DNA of 64,000 bases. Source: Mucilaginibacter sp. KACC 22063. Its GTDB lineage: Bacteria > Bacteroidota > Bacteroidia > Sphingobacteriales > Sphingobacteriaceae. Below the pieces are notes generated by a model. It was given only the letters and a program-made list of their open reading frames with translations. It was not told the origin of the DNA and did not search any database. Below, piece after piece: positions 9,862 through 18,634 of the stretch; position 1 is the first letter of the stretch, and each line of letters starts with the position of its first letter. The stretch covers positions 2,294,001 through 2,358,000 of the forward strand of contig NZ_CP117877.1 of assembly GCF_028736115.1 (NCBI RefSeq), written 5' to 3'. The position numbers and the translations under genes were made by a program.

Positions 9862-12800
9862 TAGCGAATACATTCATCAAAAGACCGGTCACCGCAATTG
9901 TGATATCCCTGGTTTTGGTAATCTCGGGTATCATCAGCCTTTTTAACCTTGCCGTTGACCAATACCCTAATATATCACCGCCAAGTGTATCTGTAAATGG
10001 CTCATATACAGGTGCTGATGCCCAAACTGTTGAACAAACAGTGGCCACACCTATTGAAGAGCAGATTAACGGCACGCCCGGCATGGAATACATGACCAGT
10101 ACCAATACCAACAGCGGGGGTATGGGTGTACGCGTCACTTTTAAAATAGGCACCAACGTGCATATTGCTGCCTTGAACGTACAAAATAGGGTAGGTATTG
10201 CCACGCCTTTACTACCATCGGCAGTGAGCAAGCTGGGGTTAACGGTGCGTGCAAGTAACCCCGATCAGTTGATGCTGGTCGCCATATACTCCCCAAAGCA
10301 TACGCACAACATTACCTTTCTGGATAATTACACCAATACATTTATTGAGGATGCTATTCTGCGGGTGCCGGGTGTAGGCGATGTGAGTGCGCGTACCGAT
10401 AACTTTAGTATGCGGATATGGATGAATCCTGATAAAATGGCATCCTATAGCTTAACACCTGCTGATGTAATTGCGGCCTTAAACTCTCAAAACGTTTACG
10501 TAGCAGCAGGATCAGTTGGTGCTCCGCCACAAGCTTCTACACAGGTTTTTGAGAAGGGCTTGTTGGTTCACGGCATGCTGAATAAAGCTAAAGACTATGA
10601 AAAGATTGTCGTTAAAACCATTCCCGGCACTGGGCAACTGATACATCTAAAGGATGTAGCCCGGGTTGAACTGGGTAAGTTTACGTTTTCAAGCAATGCC
10701 TTTGTGGATGGTAACCGTGCTTCAACCATACAAATTTACCAGGCACCTGGCAGTAATGCCTTACAAACAGCAGAGAACGTGTATGCTGCTCTTGCTAAAC
10801 TCAAAAAGTCATTCCCTAAGGATGTTGATTATGTGGTGCCATTTGAGTCGGTTACCATCATCAAAGTTTCAATGAATGAGGTGGTTGGCACCTTATTAAA
10901 AGCATTGGGGCTGGTGGCTATTGTAGTATTCCTGTTTTTGCAGAACTGGCGTTCTACTATCATTCCTATTTTAGCTATCCCGGTTTCTATACTGGCAACA
11001 TTCTGCTTCTTTATTCCGCTGGGCTTTACGATTAATACATTAACCATGTTTGGTTTTGTGCTGGCGATAGGTATTGTGGTGGACGATGCCATTATCGTAG
11101 TTGAAGCCGTTCAGCACTATATCGATGAGCACCAGATGTCTCCAAAAGAGGCTACTTACCATGCCATGAAAGAAATATCGGCTCCGGTTATCGCCATAGC
11201 ACTTATCCTGGCATCGGTATTTGTTCCGGTTGGGTTTATACCGGGCATTGTAGGGCGTTTGTACCAGCAATTTGCTATTACTATTGCCATATCAGTTATT
11301 CTATCAGCATTTATTGCCTTATCGTTAACCCCTGCACTCTGTACATTATTATTAAAGCCCAGCAAGCCTGCCAGTGAACGTACAGGTTTGCTCGACAGGT
11401 TCTTCGATGGCTTTAACCGTGTATTTGAGAAAATTACTGCCCGTTACACAAACAGCGTCAGGAAGAGTATCAAAGCCACACGGTTTGTGGTTATCATGCT
11501 GGTTTGTATCTGTGCAGCTACGTGGTTCCTATTCAAAGTAAAGCCTTCAGGCTTTGTACCATCAGAAGATGGCGGGCGTTTGTACCTCACTTACCAGTTA
11601 CCCGAAGCATCGGCCACCATACAATCTGTAAACGTGATGCAAAAGCTGATGAAAATTGTTGCCTCAACGCCTGGTATACTCCATTATACGGCAATATCGG
11701 GTTTCAATATTCTTAATGGCGGCGCTAATTCAAACAATGGTTCCATGTTTTGCATGCTTACCCCCTGGGATGACCGTACTACTCCCGATACACGGATTCA
11801 AGGCTTAATGAATGTATTACGCAAAAAAATAGCTAAGGCGGGTATTAAAAATGCAAACGTGGTGATCGTGCAGCCGCCACCTATACGCGGTATAGGCCAG
11901 GCTGCCGGTTTCAGTATGCAAATAGAGCAGGGAAACTCTACTGACGATATTTATACGTTTGAAAAGGTGGTTAAACGCTTTGTAGCAGCTGCTAAAAAGA
12001 ACCCTGCAACGGCGGGTGCATATAGTTATTTTTCTGCACACACGCCCAGCTATCAACTTAATGTAGACCGCGACAAATGTGAAAAGCTTGGCATTAATAT
12101 CTCAGACGTTTTCACCACTGTGCAGGCCTATATGGGCAGCTCTTTCGTAAATAACTTTACTTTATACAACCGCACCTACCATGTTGTGGTACAGGCTGAT
12201 ACCACTTACCGTGCATTGGTAAGTAACATCAATAAATATTATGTGCGTAATTCGGCAGGGCAAATGCTGCCTTTAAGCGCTGTGGTTAGCTACAAGCCAA
12301 TTGTGGCTGCTCCGCTGATCACGCATTTTAATATTTTTCGTTCTGCAGAAGTGGATGGGTCCATACCGCCGGGTTACAGCAGCGGGCAGGCCATAGAAGC
12401 GCTTAAACAACTGGCCGTTAAAAATCTGCCGCGTGGGTATACTTATGAATTTTCCGGATTAAGTTATGAAGAGATCAAAGCAGGATCTACTACGGTGTAC
12501 ATTTTCATGTTCTCTATCATATTCGTGTTCCTGTTCTTAGCGGCATTATATGAAAGCTGGTCGGTGCCGTTTTCTGTAATGCTGGCTGTACCAATCAGTG
12601 CGTTTGGGGCAATAGTCGCACTCATGACTTCGCCCACTATTACCAACAATGTTTACGCACAGATCGGGCTGATCACCCTCATTGGTTTATCGGCCAAAAA
12701 CGCTATCCTGATTGTAGAGTTTGCGAAATTACGGGTTGATAGGGGGGAAGATCTTGTCAGATCTACCCTGGAGGCGGTAAGGTTACGTTTGAGGCCCATC

Positions 12801-13127
12801 ATCATGACTTCGCTGGCCTTTATACTGGGTGTGTTGCCTTTGGTATTGGCTACCGGTGCCGGAGCGGAATCGCGTAATACAATAGGTATTACCGTTTTAG
12901 GTGGCATGATCGCCTCTTCATGCCTGTCCATATTTGTTGTGCCGGTGCTTTTTGTACTATTTACCAGGTTATCGTACGGTAAAAAGAAACTGGAGTACCT
13001 GAAGTCCCATCACGAAGAGCTGATGGAAAAAGCCAAAAAGATGGAGATGCAAAATATTGACCCCGAACTGGAATACGATATTGCCGAAGCAAAAGCGGAA
13101 CACGATGCCAGTAAACAAAAAAGTTAA
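9858..13127 (+). CDS. RND efflux permease (HAE1 family), second of a tandem pair
   Basis: The 1089-residue permease is a close paralogue of the preceding gene. Many blocks are identical (TGADAQTVEQTVATPIEEQ, HNITFLDNYTN, KNAILIVEFAK), pointing to tandem gene duplication. The TM4 acidic pair (GIVVDDAIIVVEAVQ) and the TM10 lysine (GLSAKNAILIVEFAK) are both kept, so both copies should be able to carry protons; MdtBC-type pairs often have one specialised member. Differences cluster in the periplasmic loops, where substrates bind. It starts inside the stop of the first pump and ends 5 bases before the MarR gene. Confidence 0.95.
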   Translation: MIANTFIKRPVTAIVISLVLVISGIISLFNLAVDQYPNISPPSVSVNGSYTGADAQTVEQTVATPIEEQINGTPGMEYMTSTNTNSGGMGVRVTFKIGTNVHIAALNVQNRVGIATPLLPSAVSKLGLTVRASNPDQLMLVAIYSPKHTHNITFLDNYTNTFIEDAILRVPGVGDVSARTDNFSMRIWMNPDKMASYSLTPADVIAALNSQNVYVAAGSVGAPPQASTQVFEKGLLVHGMLNKAKDYEKIVVKTIPGTGQLIHLKDVARVELGKFTFSSNAFVDGNRASTIQIYQAPGSNALQTAENVYAALAKLKKSFPKDVDYVVPFESVTIIKVSMNEVVGTLLKALGLVAIVVFLFLQNWRSTIIPILAIPVSILATFCFFIPLGFTINTLTMFGFVLAIGIVVDDAIIVVEAVQHYIDEHQMSPKEATYHAMKEISAPVIAIALILASVFVPVGFIPGIVGRLYQQFAITIAISVILSAFIALSLTPALCTLLLKPSKPASERTGLLDRFFDGFNRVFEKITARYTNSVRKSIKATRFVVIMLVCICAATWFLFKVKPSGFVPSEDGGRLYLTYQLPEASATIQSVNVMQKLMKIVASTPGILHYTAISGFNILNGGANSNNGSMFCMLTPWDDRTTPDTRIQGLMNVLRKKIAKAGIKNANVVIVQPPPIRGIGQAAGFSMQIEQGNSTDDIYTFEKVVKRFVAAAKKNPATAGAYSYFSAHTPSYQLNVDRDKCEKLGINISDVFTTVQAYMGSSFVNNFTLYNRTYHVVVQADTTYRALVSNINKYYVRNSAGQMLPLSAVVSYKPIVAAPLITHFNIFRSAEVDGSIPPGYSSGQAIEALKQLAVKNLPRGYTYEFSGLSYEEIKAGSTTVYIFMFSIIFVFLFLAALYESWSVPFSVMLAVPISAFGAIVALMTSPTITNNVYAQIGLITLIGLSAKNAILIVEFAKLRVDRGEDLVRSTLEAVRLRLRPIIMTSLAFILGVLPLVLATGAGAESRNTIGITVLGGMIASSCLSIFVVPVLFVLFTRLSYGKKKLEYLKSHHEELMEKAKKMEMQNIDPELEYDIAEAKAEHDASKQKS

Positions 13128-13132
13128 CACCT

Positions 13133-13582
13133 ATGGAAAACATTGAACTGATTTCAAATAAATTAAGGCAGATTGTTCATCTCTATAACAGAAGTCTGTC
13201 TAAGGAGCTTTCGGCCCTGCCGGTAAATCATCACTTAGAGGTGTTGCTGGTGTTAACGCAGCAGAAAGAACCCATTATGCAAAACAAACTTGCTGCGATT
13301 TTACAGATTGATAAATCGAGAATGACTAACATCATTTTTGAGTTAGAAGAACAGAACCTTGTAGAAGTAAAGAGAAATCCTGAAGACAGGCGCCAGCATT
13401 ATGTGACACTTTTACCTGATGCCTGGAAATATATTCCGGACATTGCGAAGAAAGTACAGCAGGTTAACGAACTTGTAAAAACAGGAATTAATGAAGAAAA
13501 GCTGGATACTTTTTTTGAAGTATCTGAACTGATCAGGCAAAATCTGGTCAGAATCGAAACAAAGAATTTAAAAAATCATTAA
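13133..13582 (+). CDS. MarR-family transcriptional regulator
   Basis: This 149-residue winged-helix protein has an N-terminal dimerisation helix, a helix-turn-helix (about residues 50-80: NKLAAILQIDKSRMTNIIFE) and the wing with the family motif NPEDRRQHYVTL. It follows the second permease by 5 bases, so it is the last gene of the efflux operon. MarR proteins usually repress nearby efflux genes and release DNA on binding phenolic or drug-like ligands. Here it would sense a pump substrate and autoregulate the operon; being downstream rather than divergent is less usual. The operator was not identified; the 192-base gap before the TolC gene is where to look. Confidence 0.9.
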   Translation: MENIELISNKLRQIVHLYNRSLSKELSALPVNHHLEVLLVLTQQKEPIMQNKLAAILQIDKSRMTNIIFELEEQNLVEVKRNPEDRRQHYVTLLPDAWKYIPDIAKKVQQVNELVKTGINEEKLDTFFEVSELIRQNLVRIETKNLKNH

Positions 13583-13635
13583 AAAGCTCTGTACAGATAA
13601 GCTGTCTATAGCGTGTATTACTTTTATAACTTAAA

Positions 13636-13674
13636 AACATCGTTCCTTTAATCCTTGATTAAAGGAACGATGTT
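13636..13674. terminator. Perfect 18-bp hairpin between convergent genes
   Basis: AACATCGTTCCTTTAATC is followed by a 3-base loop and its exact reverse complement. It lies between the convergent MarR gene and the minus-strand barrel gene. There is no strong T-run on either side, but position and perfect symmetry suit a bidirectional terminator. Confidence 0.65.
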
Positions 13675-13705
13675 CATAGTATGTATATACCATGGAATAA
13701 ACTTA

Positions 13706-14692
13706 CTATAATTTGAACCGGTAGCCTAGTTTTGCAGACATTACATCCGGCATATTACCATGGCTATATTTATCATACCTGATACCCATGTCAAGGCCAT
13801 TTTTCAAGGTAAAGCCCACCGAAGGCGCATAAACGAAATTGATTCTGCCGTTAGTGCCAAATGCAACCCCTGCTTCTCCGCTTACATAGAAGTGGTCGCC
13901 GGCGTATAGCCTTAAGCCCGCTTTTACAGGAATGGTACCTTTTCTTTCACCTGTGAAATCGGCAACCGGCTCGCCAGATTGGAGAATAGTATAGCCAATG
14001 TATCCTTTAGAGTAATAAGTATATCCGGAGCTCACGAAGACCTCTAAATTGTTTGTTAAATTTCTGTTCAGGCTAACTTCACCACCTATTACAAAATCCT
14101 CAAAGGCACTGGTAGTTAAACCCGGTGTGAGTGCTACACCTAAATGCCAGCCCGAATTAAGGCTGCTTCTTTGATGTACAGCCAGTTTCCGGCCGTTAAG
14201 GCCATAAGCTAAACGTAAGGCAATGTCTTTAGTTGCCGGGCTTTTGGTATAATCTTCATATTTGAGGCTCAGATCCAATCCATTGTGGAGGGCAATACCA
14301 ACAGAAGGCGACCATAAAAACGACGTTCCCCATTGTTCGAATGCTATACCTGCACCAGCCTCGCCACCTACATACACCTGCGGTGCTACGAAATATTTGA
14401 GGCCTGCCTTTACCGGTATCACATTATAAGGGCTGCCATATTGCGAATAACCTGCAAAATGATCTTTTTCAAAGAAATGCGTAAAGCCGGCAGTTAACGT
14501 TCCGGCAATGCGGTCACTGAAGTTTTTCTGCACACGGACATCAGCACCAAGTGTGTAACGGAACGCTTTACTGGTAGCCACACCCGGATTAAGGCCAAAG
14601 CCAACGCGCCAGCTACTTTGAGAAAAACCAGAAATTGAACTGCATAAAGCGCAGATAATGATCAGAAGTTTGAATAAGAACTTAGTTTGCAT
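13706..14692 (-). CDS. Outer membrane beta-barrel protein with two homologous halves, unknown function
   Basis: The 328-residue protein has a signal peptide (residues 1-25, ending GFSQ). Two similar units follow, about 28-167 and 181-328. Each begins W-(R/H)-(V/L)-G-(F/V)-(G/A)-L-x-P-G, has IPVKAGL in the middle and GGEAGAG/SGEAGVA after it, and ends with a G-x2-L-x-(L/M)-x-(L/I)-(K/R)-Y-(E/D) motif before a final aromatic or hydrophobic strand. This pattern of short amphipathic strands indicates a small barrel, duplicated. The same unit forms the C-terminus of the gene just upstream at 14752-16866. It is the last gene of the sigma/FecR operon, 59 bases after the previous gene. Function unknown; it may be part of the surface sensor or its regulated output. 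Confidence 0.75.
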   Translation of the reverse strand: MQTKFLFKLLIIICALCSSISGFSQSSWRVGFGLNPGVATSKAFRYTLGADVRVQKNFSDRIAGTLTAGFTHFFEKDHFAGYSQYGSPYNVIPVKAGLKYFVAPQVYVGGEAGAGIAFEQWGTSFLWSPSVGIALHNGLDLSLKYEDYTKSPATKDIALRLAYGLNGRKLAVHQRSSLNSGWHLGVALTPGLTTSAFEDFVIGGEVSLNRNLTNNLEVFVSSGYTYYSKGYIGYTILQSGEPVADFTGERKGTIPVKAGLRLYAGDHFYVSGEAGVAFGTNGRINFVYAPSVGFTLKNGLDMGIRYDKYSHGNMPDVMSAKLGYRFKL

Positions 14693-14751
14693 ATAAATAT
14701 TTTAATACCAAGACGCTCTGTTAGAGATGTACCCTTACAACGTGTTGTAAA

Positions 14752-16866
14752 TTATTTACTAAGCTTTAACCGGTAGCCCAGTCGTAATGCAAACTGCTTG
14801 TATTGGGATTGCACTCCATAATCTTCAAACTTTAGTCCGGCTTCCAGTCCGCTACGGAAGCTAAAACCGCCGGAGATGCTGTACATTAAAGCACGGTAGG
14901 GTTTAAGATATGTAACGTAGGAACCATCTGAATTTAAATAAACAGGATATTCTTCACTTGGTCCAAATGCAGCACCAAGTTCGGCCTGTATAAACAACGT
15001 TTTGGTCATACTAAGCCGGGCGCCTGCCTGAAGGGGGATTATATTAACTGGCTTCACATCCTTATCTGTAGCTATATGTGTGTATCCTGCTGATAATATC
15101 CCGGTAAGACTGGAGCCTAAATCGCGTTGTAGAGAAAGTTCGCCGCCAGACACCAATCGATACGGCTCATCCCATCCTATACCAGTTGTAGCTGCCACAT
15201 TCAAGTACCATGCCTGCGAATTATCAATGGTCTTATTTGCCGGTTTGAACATGCCGTTATAAGTTATCCCGGCTTCCCAGCTTAACCAATTTCTGGTTTG
15301 TGTTGTTCCGATGGGTAATGTTGCCGAATATTCAGGGGCATGAGTTACATTTTCATATCCTGGTACATGCCAGTTATGATTATATTTATAATAGTTATAA
15401 GTGGGGCCGCCCACCAAGCTCAGGTGAGGTGTAAGCTGTATGTTAAGCAACAGTTTCGCTTGTCCCCATTGATTATCCCACTGTGTATTATTAGCTAAAT
15501 GATAGTTTGCCTCGGCTGATAAGTATACTTTGTCGCTGAATATGAAATCGTGTCCTATCCCCAGGCCTAATGCATAAAACTTTTTGTTGGGTAACAGATT
15601 AACGCTGGTCAGCAGGGTGCTGTAAAAAGCATGTGTCCCTGTTTTAAGGGCAATATTTGCGTTGGCTAAATCATTAACGAAATAAGAAACTTTATAAAAA
15701 CCGTTACGTGTGATATTAAGGATCCCTATACTGGCTCCATCAGACGTATCGGCAACGTTTACCAAGCCTATCTGCAGGCCTTTCAGATGCCGGGTTTCAT
15801 TGTGCAGCGCACTCATTTGCAAGCCTGATACCTGCGCTTCGGTTTTATTTGTAAACAGCGACAGTTGAACACCCCTAAGGGTATCCAGTACCAGGTTATG
15901 GGCTCCGGATAGTTGTAAGCCCGTCATGTTACCACCAACAAGGTTAAATATGCCTGCCAATTGCAGGTATCTCGAATCTTGTTTATTAATGTTAAACAGC
16001 CCACCGACTTCAAGCCCGTTTACACCTGCAGTATAACCACCCGCCAGGTTGAGTGAAAATTTATTCACTACCTGCGGACTGAACATACCATGCGTGCTTA
16101 GTCCCGGGGTTAAAGAAACCTGAAAGGGGCGTTTGGCAAAGAAATCCGGAATGTTTAAACTTTGTATCTTTTGCCGGGCAGAGATAAACAGGCTTCCTAA
16201 GCCGGTCCGTTCAATGCCATTAGCCCGGTTGTGGACATTCATATAGTCCTTCGCATTGTTTCTGCTATTGACCGATACAGTTTGCAAAAAGTTGATGGCG
16301 GTATCTTTGTAGTGCAGTTTACTTACGGTAATTCGAATAGTACCCGTATTACTGTTTTTAAGTTTCAGGCGGAAATAGCCGTGCTCATCAGTAAGCGTAG
16401 AAGCCAGTTGCTGCTTTTCGTAAACACTGGCGTTCATCAGCCTTTCACCGGTTCGCTCATCGGCAACCAGTCCGCTAACCGAATATGAGCTGTTTTCGTC
16501 TGTAATATCCGTATTGATCATCGAAAACTGTCGTAGCTGTGATGTAATAATCAGATAATTCTTTCGCTCCTCATAGGCAAACCGGTTATGAAAAAGAGAT
16601 GTAAGGATGTCTGATACTTTGCCGGCTACATGCAGCGCAATCACACTGTCTTTGGGGAGCAGCTTTCCCTCATAAGAGAAATAAAAGTGACCCTGACGGC
16701 CAATTTCATTCAGCACCTCCGCAATACGCTGTCGATCGTAATTAATAGTGACCTGCTTATCTAAAAGCCCCTGGGCATTTACTCTTAAAGCTGCTAACAG
16801 AACAAATAATATGATTACTGTTGCTGACCTGAATATGTTATGATTTTTTGAGTAGCGTTTTATCAT
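14752..16866 (-). CDS. STN-domain surface-repeat protein with C-terminal small barrel
   Basis: The start is ATG 16866 (MIKRYSKN...), giving 704 residues; the in-frame TTG one codon earlier is less likely. After a signal peptide comes an STN domain (about 33-110: VTINYDRQRIAEVLNEIG). Then comes a carboxypeptidase-regulatory-like domain (about 128-195, YSVSGLVADERTGERLMNAS). Next is a series of about 21-residue repeats with the pattern G-(L/V)-(Q/E)-(L/V)-(S/G)-x-(L/A)-x-N (about 270-400), resembling LA_2272-type surface repeats. The last 150 residues form the barrel unit also found, twice, in the next gene. There is no TonB plug or 22-strand barrel. STN domains usually sit on TonB receptors and touch a FecR anti-sigma factor; the FecR and sigma genes lie directly upstream (14-base gap). 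I infer a non-transporting surface sensor. Confidence 0.8.
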   Translation of the reverse strand: MIKRYSKNHNIFRSATVIILFVLLAALRVNAQGLLDKQVTINYDRQRIAEVLNEIGRQGHFYFSYEGKLLPKDSVIALHVAGKVSDILTSLFHNRFAYEERKNYLIITSQLRQFSMINTDITDENSSYSVSGLVADERTGERLMNASVYEKQQLASTLTDEHGYFRLKLKNSNTGTIRITVSKLHYKDTAINFLQTVSVNSRNNAKDYMNVHNRANGIERTGLGSLFISARQKIQSLNIPDFFAKRPFQVSLTPGLSTHGMFSPQVVNKFSLNLAGGYTAGVNGLEVGGLFNINKQDSRYLQLAGIFNLVGGNMTGLQLSGAHNLVLDTLRGVQLSLFTNKTEAQVSGLQMSALHNETRHLKGLQIGLVNVADTSDGASIGILNITRNGFYKVSYFVNDLANANIALKTGTHAFYSTLLTSVNLLPNKKFYALGLGIGHDFIFSDKVYLSAEANYHLANNTQWDNQWGQAKLLLNIQLTPHLSLVGGPTYNYYKYNHNWHVPGYENVTHAPEYSATLPIGTTQTRNWLSWEAGITYNGMFKPANKTIDNSQAWYLNVAATTGIGWDEPYRLVSGGELSLQRDLGSSLTGILSAGYTHIATDKDVKPVNIIPLQAGARLSMTKTLFIQAELGAAFGPSEEYPVYLNSDGSYVTYLKPYRALMYSISGGFSFRSGLEAGLKFEDYGVQSQYKQFALRLGYRLKLSK

Positions 16867-16880
16867 CAACAGTCCAATGG

Positions 16881-17846
16881 TTATTTTAAAATAATAGTAC
16901 TGTCAACTTTAACTACCTTCACATTGAATGTTCTGCTAATGATATCCAGAATATCATCTAAAGATTCGTTTTTAAATGTCGTATTCAGCAATAAACCGTA
17001 AAGCTTAGGGTTTTTGATCACAATGTGACTGTCATATGCTTCATTTAAGGTATTCACCATCTGTAATAACGGCGTATCGTCTGCCACAAATTCATGGGTA
17101 CGGTAGTATTGATAAAGTTGATTGGTATTGTAAGACTTAACCATGCGATCATTAACTGAAGCGATGCTTAGTTTTTCATGCGGCCTGAGCATCACAGTTT
17201 TACCGGCTTTTATTACAGCTACCATGCCGGTTTCTACAATAACTTCTACTTTGCCATTTTTATTTTTAACGTTAAAGGATGTGCCCAGTACTTGTATGCT
17301 GATTTTTCCCGCATTAATGATAAAAGGTTTATTAACCTGATGTGCCACATTAAAGAAAGCTTCGCCCTCACGAAGTTCCACTGTCCTTTGTTGGCTTTTA
17401 AATACTTCTGGATATTTAAAAACAGTGTTTTGATTTAAAGTGATGACAGACCCATCTGACAGTGTATCGACTTTCACCTCCAGACGGGCAGTGGTCAGTT
17501 GTAGCTGCGATGCCGGCCGCTGTGTCCATAACCACCATCCACCACCGACTATCACAAACAGTGCGGCAGCTATCTTCAGCCATGTATATGACCACTTTAA
17601 TGGCAGTATTTTGGCTGTATTTTTCTGCCGATCCAGCGTTTTTTGTTTGAACCTTTCTAAAGATGCTTTTGCATCAAATGTTTCGTTCAAGTCACTGCTG
17701 TTACTTACCTGCCAAATTAACCTGAACTGTTCCAAACGACGCTCATTGGCAGTATCTGCTTTTAACCAGGCTTCTACCTGCGCGCGCTGCCCTTCAGTAG
17801 TTTCACCAAGCAGGTAAGTAATTAATATATCGTCATCTATTTTCAT
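16881..17846 (-). CDS. FecR-family anti-sigma factor with DUF4974 domain
   Basis: This 321-residue single-pass membrane protein has a cytoplasmic N-terminal sigma-binding region (MKIDDDILITYLLGETTEGQ; conserved W at about residue 45). One transmembrane helix follows at about 86-107 (WLKIAAALFVIVGGGWWLW). The periplasmic FecR domain is at about 115-220 (LSDGSVITLNQNTVFKYP, GEAFFNVAH, VLGTSFNVKN), with a C-terminal DUF4974/STN-like part (LLLNTTFKNESLDDILDII). It relays a signal from an outer-membrane STN partner to the ECF sigma factor. It starts 19 bases after the sigma gene and is followed by the STN-domain gene, the standard order for such circuits, though the third gene here is not a SusC. 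Confidence 0.93.
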   Translation of the reverse strand: MKIDDDILITYLLGETTEGQRAQVEAWLKADTANERRLEQFRLIWQVSNSSDLNETFDAKASLERFKQKTLDRQKNTAKILPLKWSYTWLKIAAALFVIVGGGWWLWTQRPASQLQLTTARLEVKVDTLSDGSVITLNQNTVFKYPEVFKSQQRTVELREGEAFFNVAHQVNKPFIINAGKISIQVLGTSFNVKNKNGKVEVIVETGMVAVIKAGKTVMLRPHEKLSIASVNDRMVKSYNTNQLYQYYRTHEFVADDTPLLQMVNTLNEAYDSHIVIKNPKLYGLLLNTTFKNESLDDILDIISRTFNVKVVKVDSTIILK

Positions 17847-17865
17847 GATTTAGCCGTAATGATTT

Positions 17866-18414
17866 TTACAAATAGTTGAGCATGAACCACATGAGTAGCG
17901 GCAGATAATCAACCAACTGTACCCTGAGTTTTTTAAGTGCCCGGCTCATCTGCGTTTCTACTGTTTTTACCGATAATCCAAGCTGATGTGCAATCTCAGC
18001 ATATTTTAATTCCTCAAAACGGCTGAGCTGAAATATGGTGCGGCATTGTTCCGGAAGCCCATTAATAGCCATTTTTACCTTTTGCTCCAGTTCTTTGTAT
18101 TGCAGTTTGTTAACGGTATGATCTGAGTAGCTTTTTTCCTGGTTCACGGCATTTGATTCATAAGCTTGTTTGATTTTTTGATGCTTAAAATAATTTAAGC
18201 ACTCGTGATAGACTGATCTGTACAGATAAGCCTTTATGGAAGTATGGATCTGAATTCCTTCCTTTCTTTCCAAAATTTTCCAGAACACCTGATGTACCAT
18301 CTCCTCAGCAATGATCTTATCAGCCACCATCGTATAAGCATATCGGTGTAAGGCGTTAAAGTACGTCAGGTAAAGGTTGTCGAAATCCGGACTATCTGCT
18401 TCCAGATTAATCAT
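17866..18414 (-). CDS. ECF RNA polymerase sigma factor (FecI-like, Bacteroidota type)
   Basis: The protein has 182 residues from ATG 18414 (MINLEADSPDFDNLYLTYFN). A reading from TTG 18447 would add 11 residues without homology. Region 2 is at about 13-80 (FNALHRYAYTMVAD, EEMVHQVFWKILERKEG, IKAYLYRSVYHECLNYFK). Region 4 is at about 115-170 (LPEQCRTIFQLSRFEELKYA, then EIAHQLGLSVKTVETQMSRA). The C-terminus is hydrophobic (YLPLLMWFMLNYL), which is common in this group. It leads the operon with FecR and the STN protein. The gap upstream to 18634 should hold its promoter, but I could not identify a -35/-10 pair. Confidence 0.93.
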   Translation of the reverse strand: MINLEADSPDFDNLYLTYFNALHRYAYTMVADKIIAEEMVHQVFWKILERKEGIQIHTSIKAYLYRSVYHECLNYFKHQKIKQAYESNAVNQEKSYSDHTVNKLQYKELEQKVKMAINGLPEQCRTIFQLSRFEELKYAEIAHQLGLSVKTVETQMSRALKKLRVQLVDYLPLLMWFMLNYL

Positions 18415-18634
18415 CCCGGGGTTTTGCTCATTTTGATTGGTATACAATTCTTTCGACTTATTTGAAATTCTTTAATGCTGTTTAGGTTTTAGACAACAAA
18501 GCTTTGTATTACCCTTACACCATCTGAAAAAATATTGTATCGGATTAAGAGGTCCAAAAAGAAAAGCAGGCCTGGTTACTGATACTTAATATCACAGGTT
18601 GCAAAGGTAAATGTAAAAGCACTAACCCATTAAG

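Noticed and set aside
6691..13143. Many minus-strand open frames inside the two RND pump genes
   Set aside because: They mirror the codon structure of the pump genes, carry no domain or signal pattern, and have no room for promoters.
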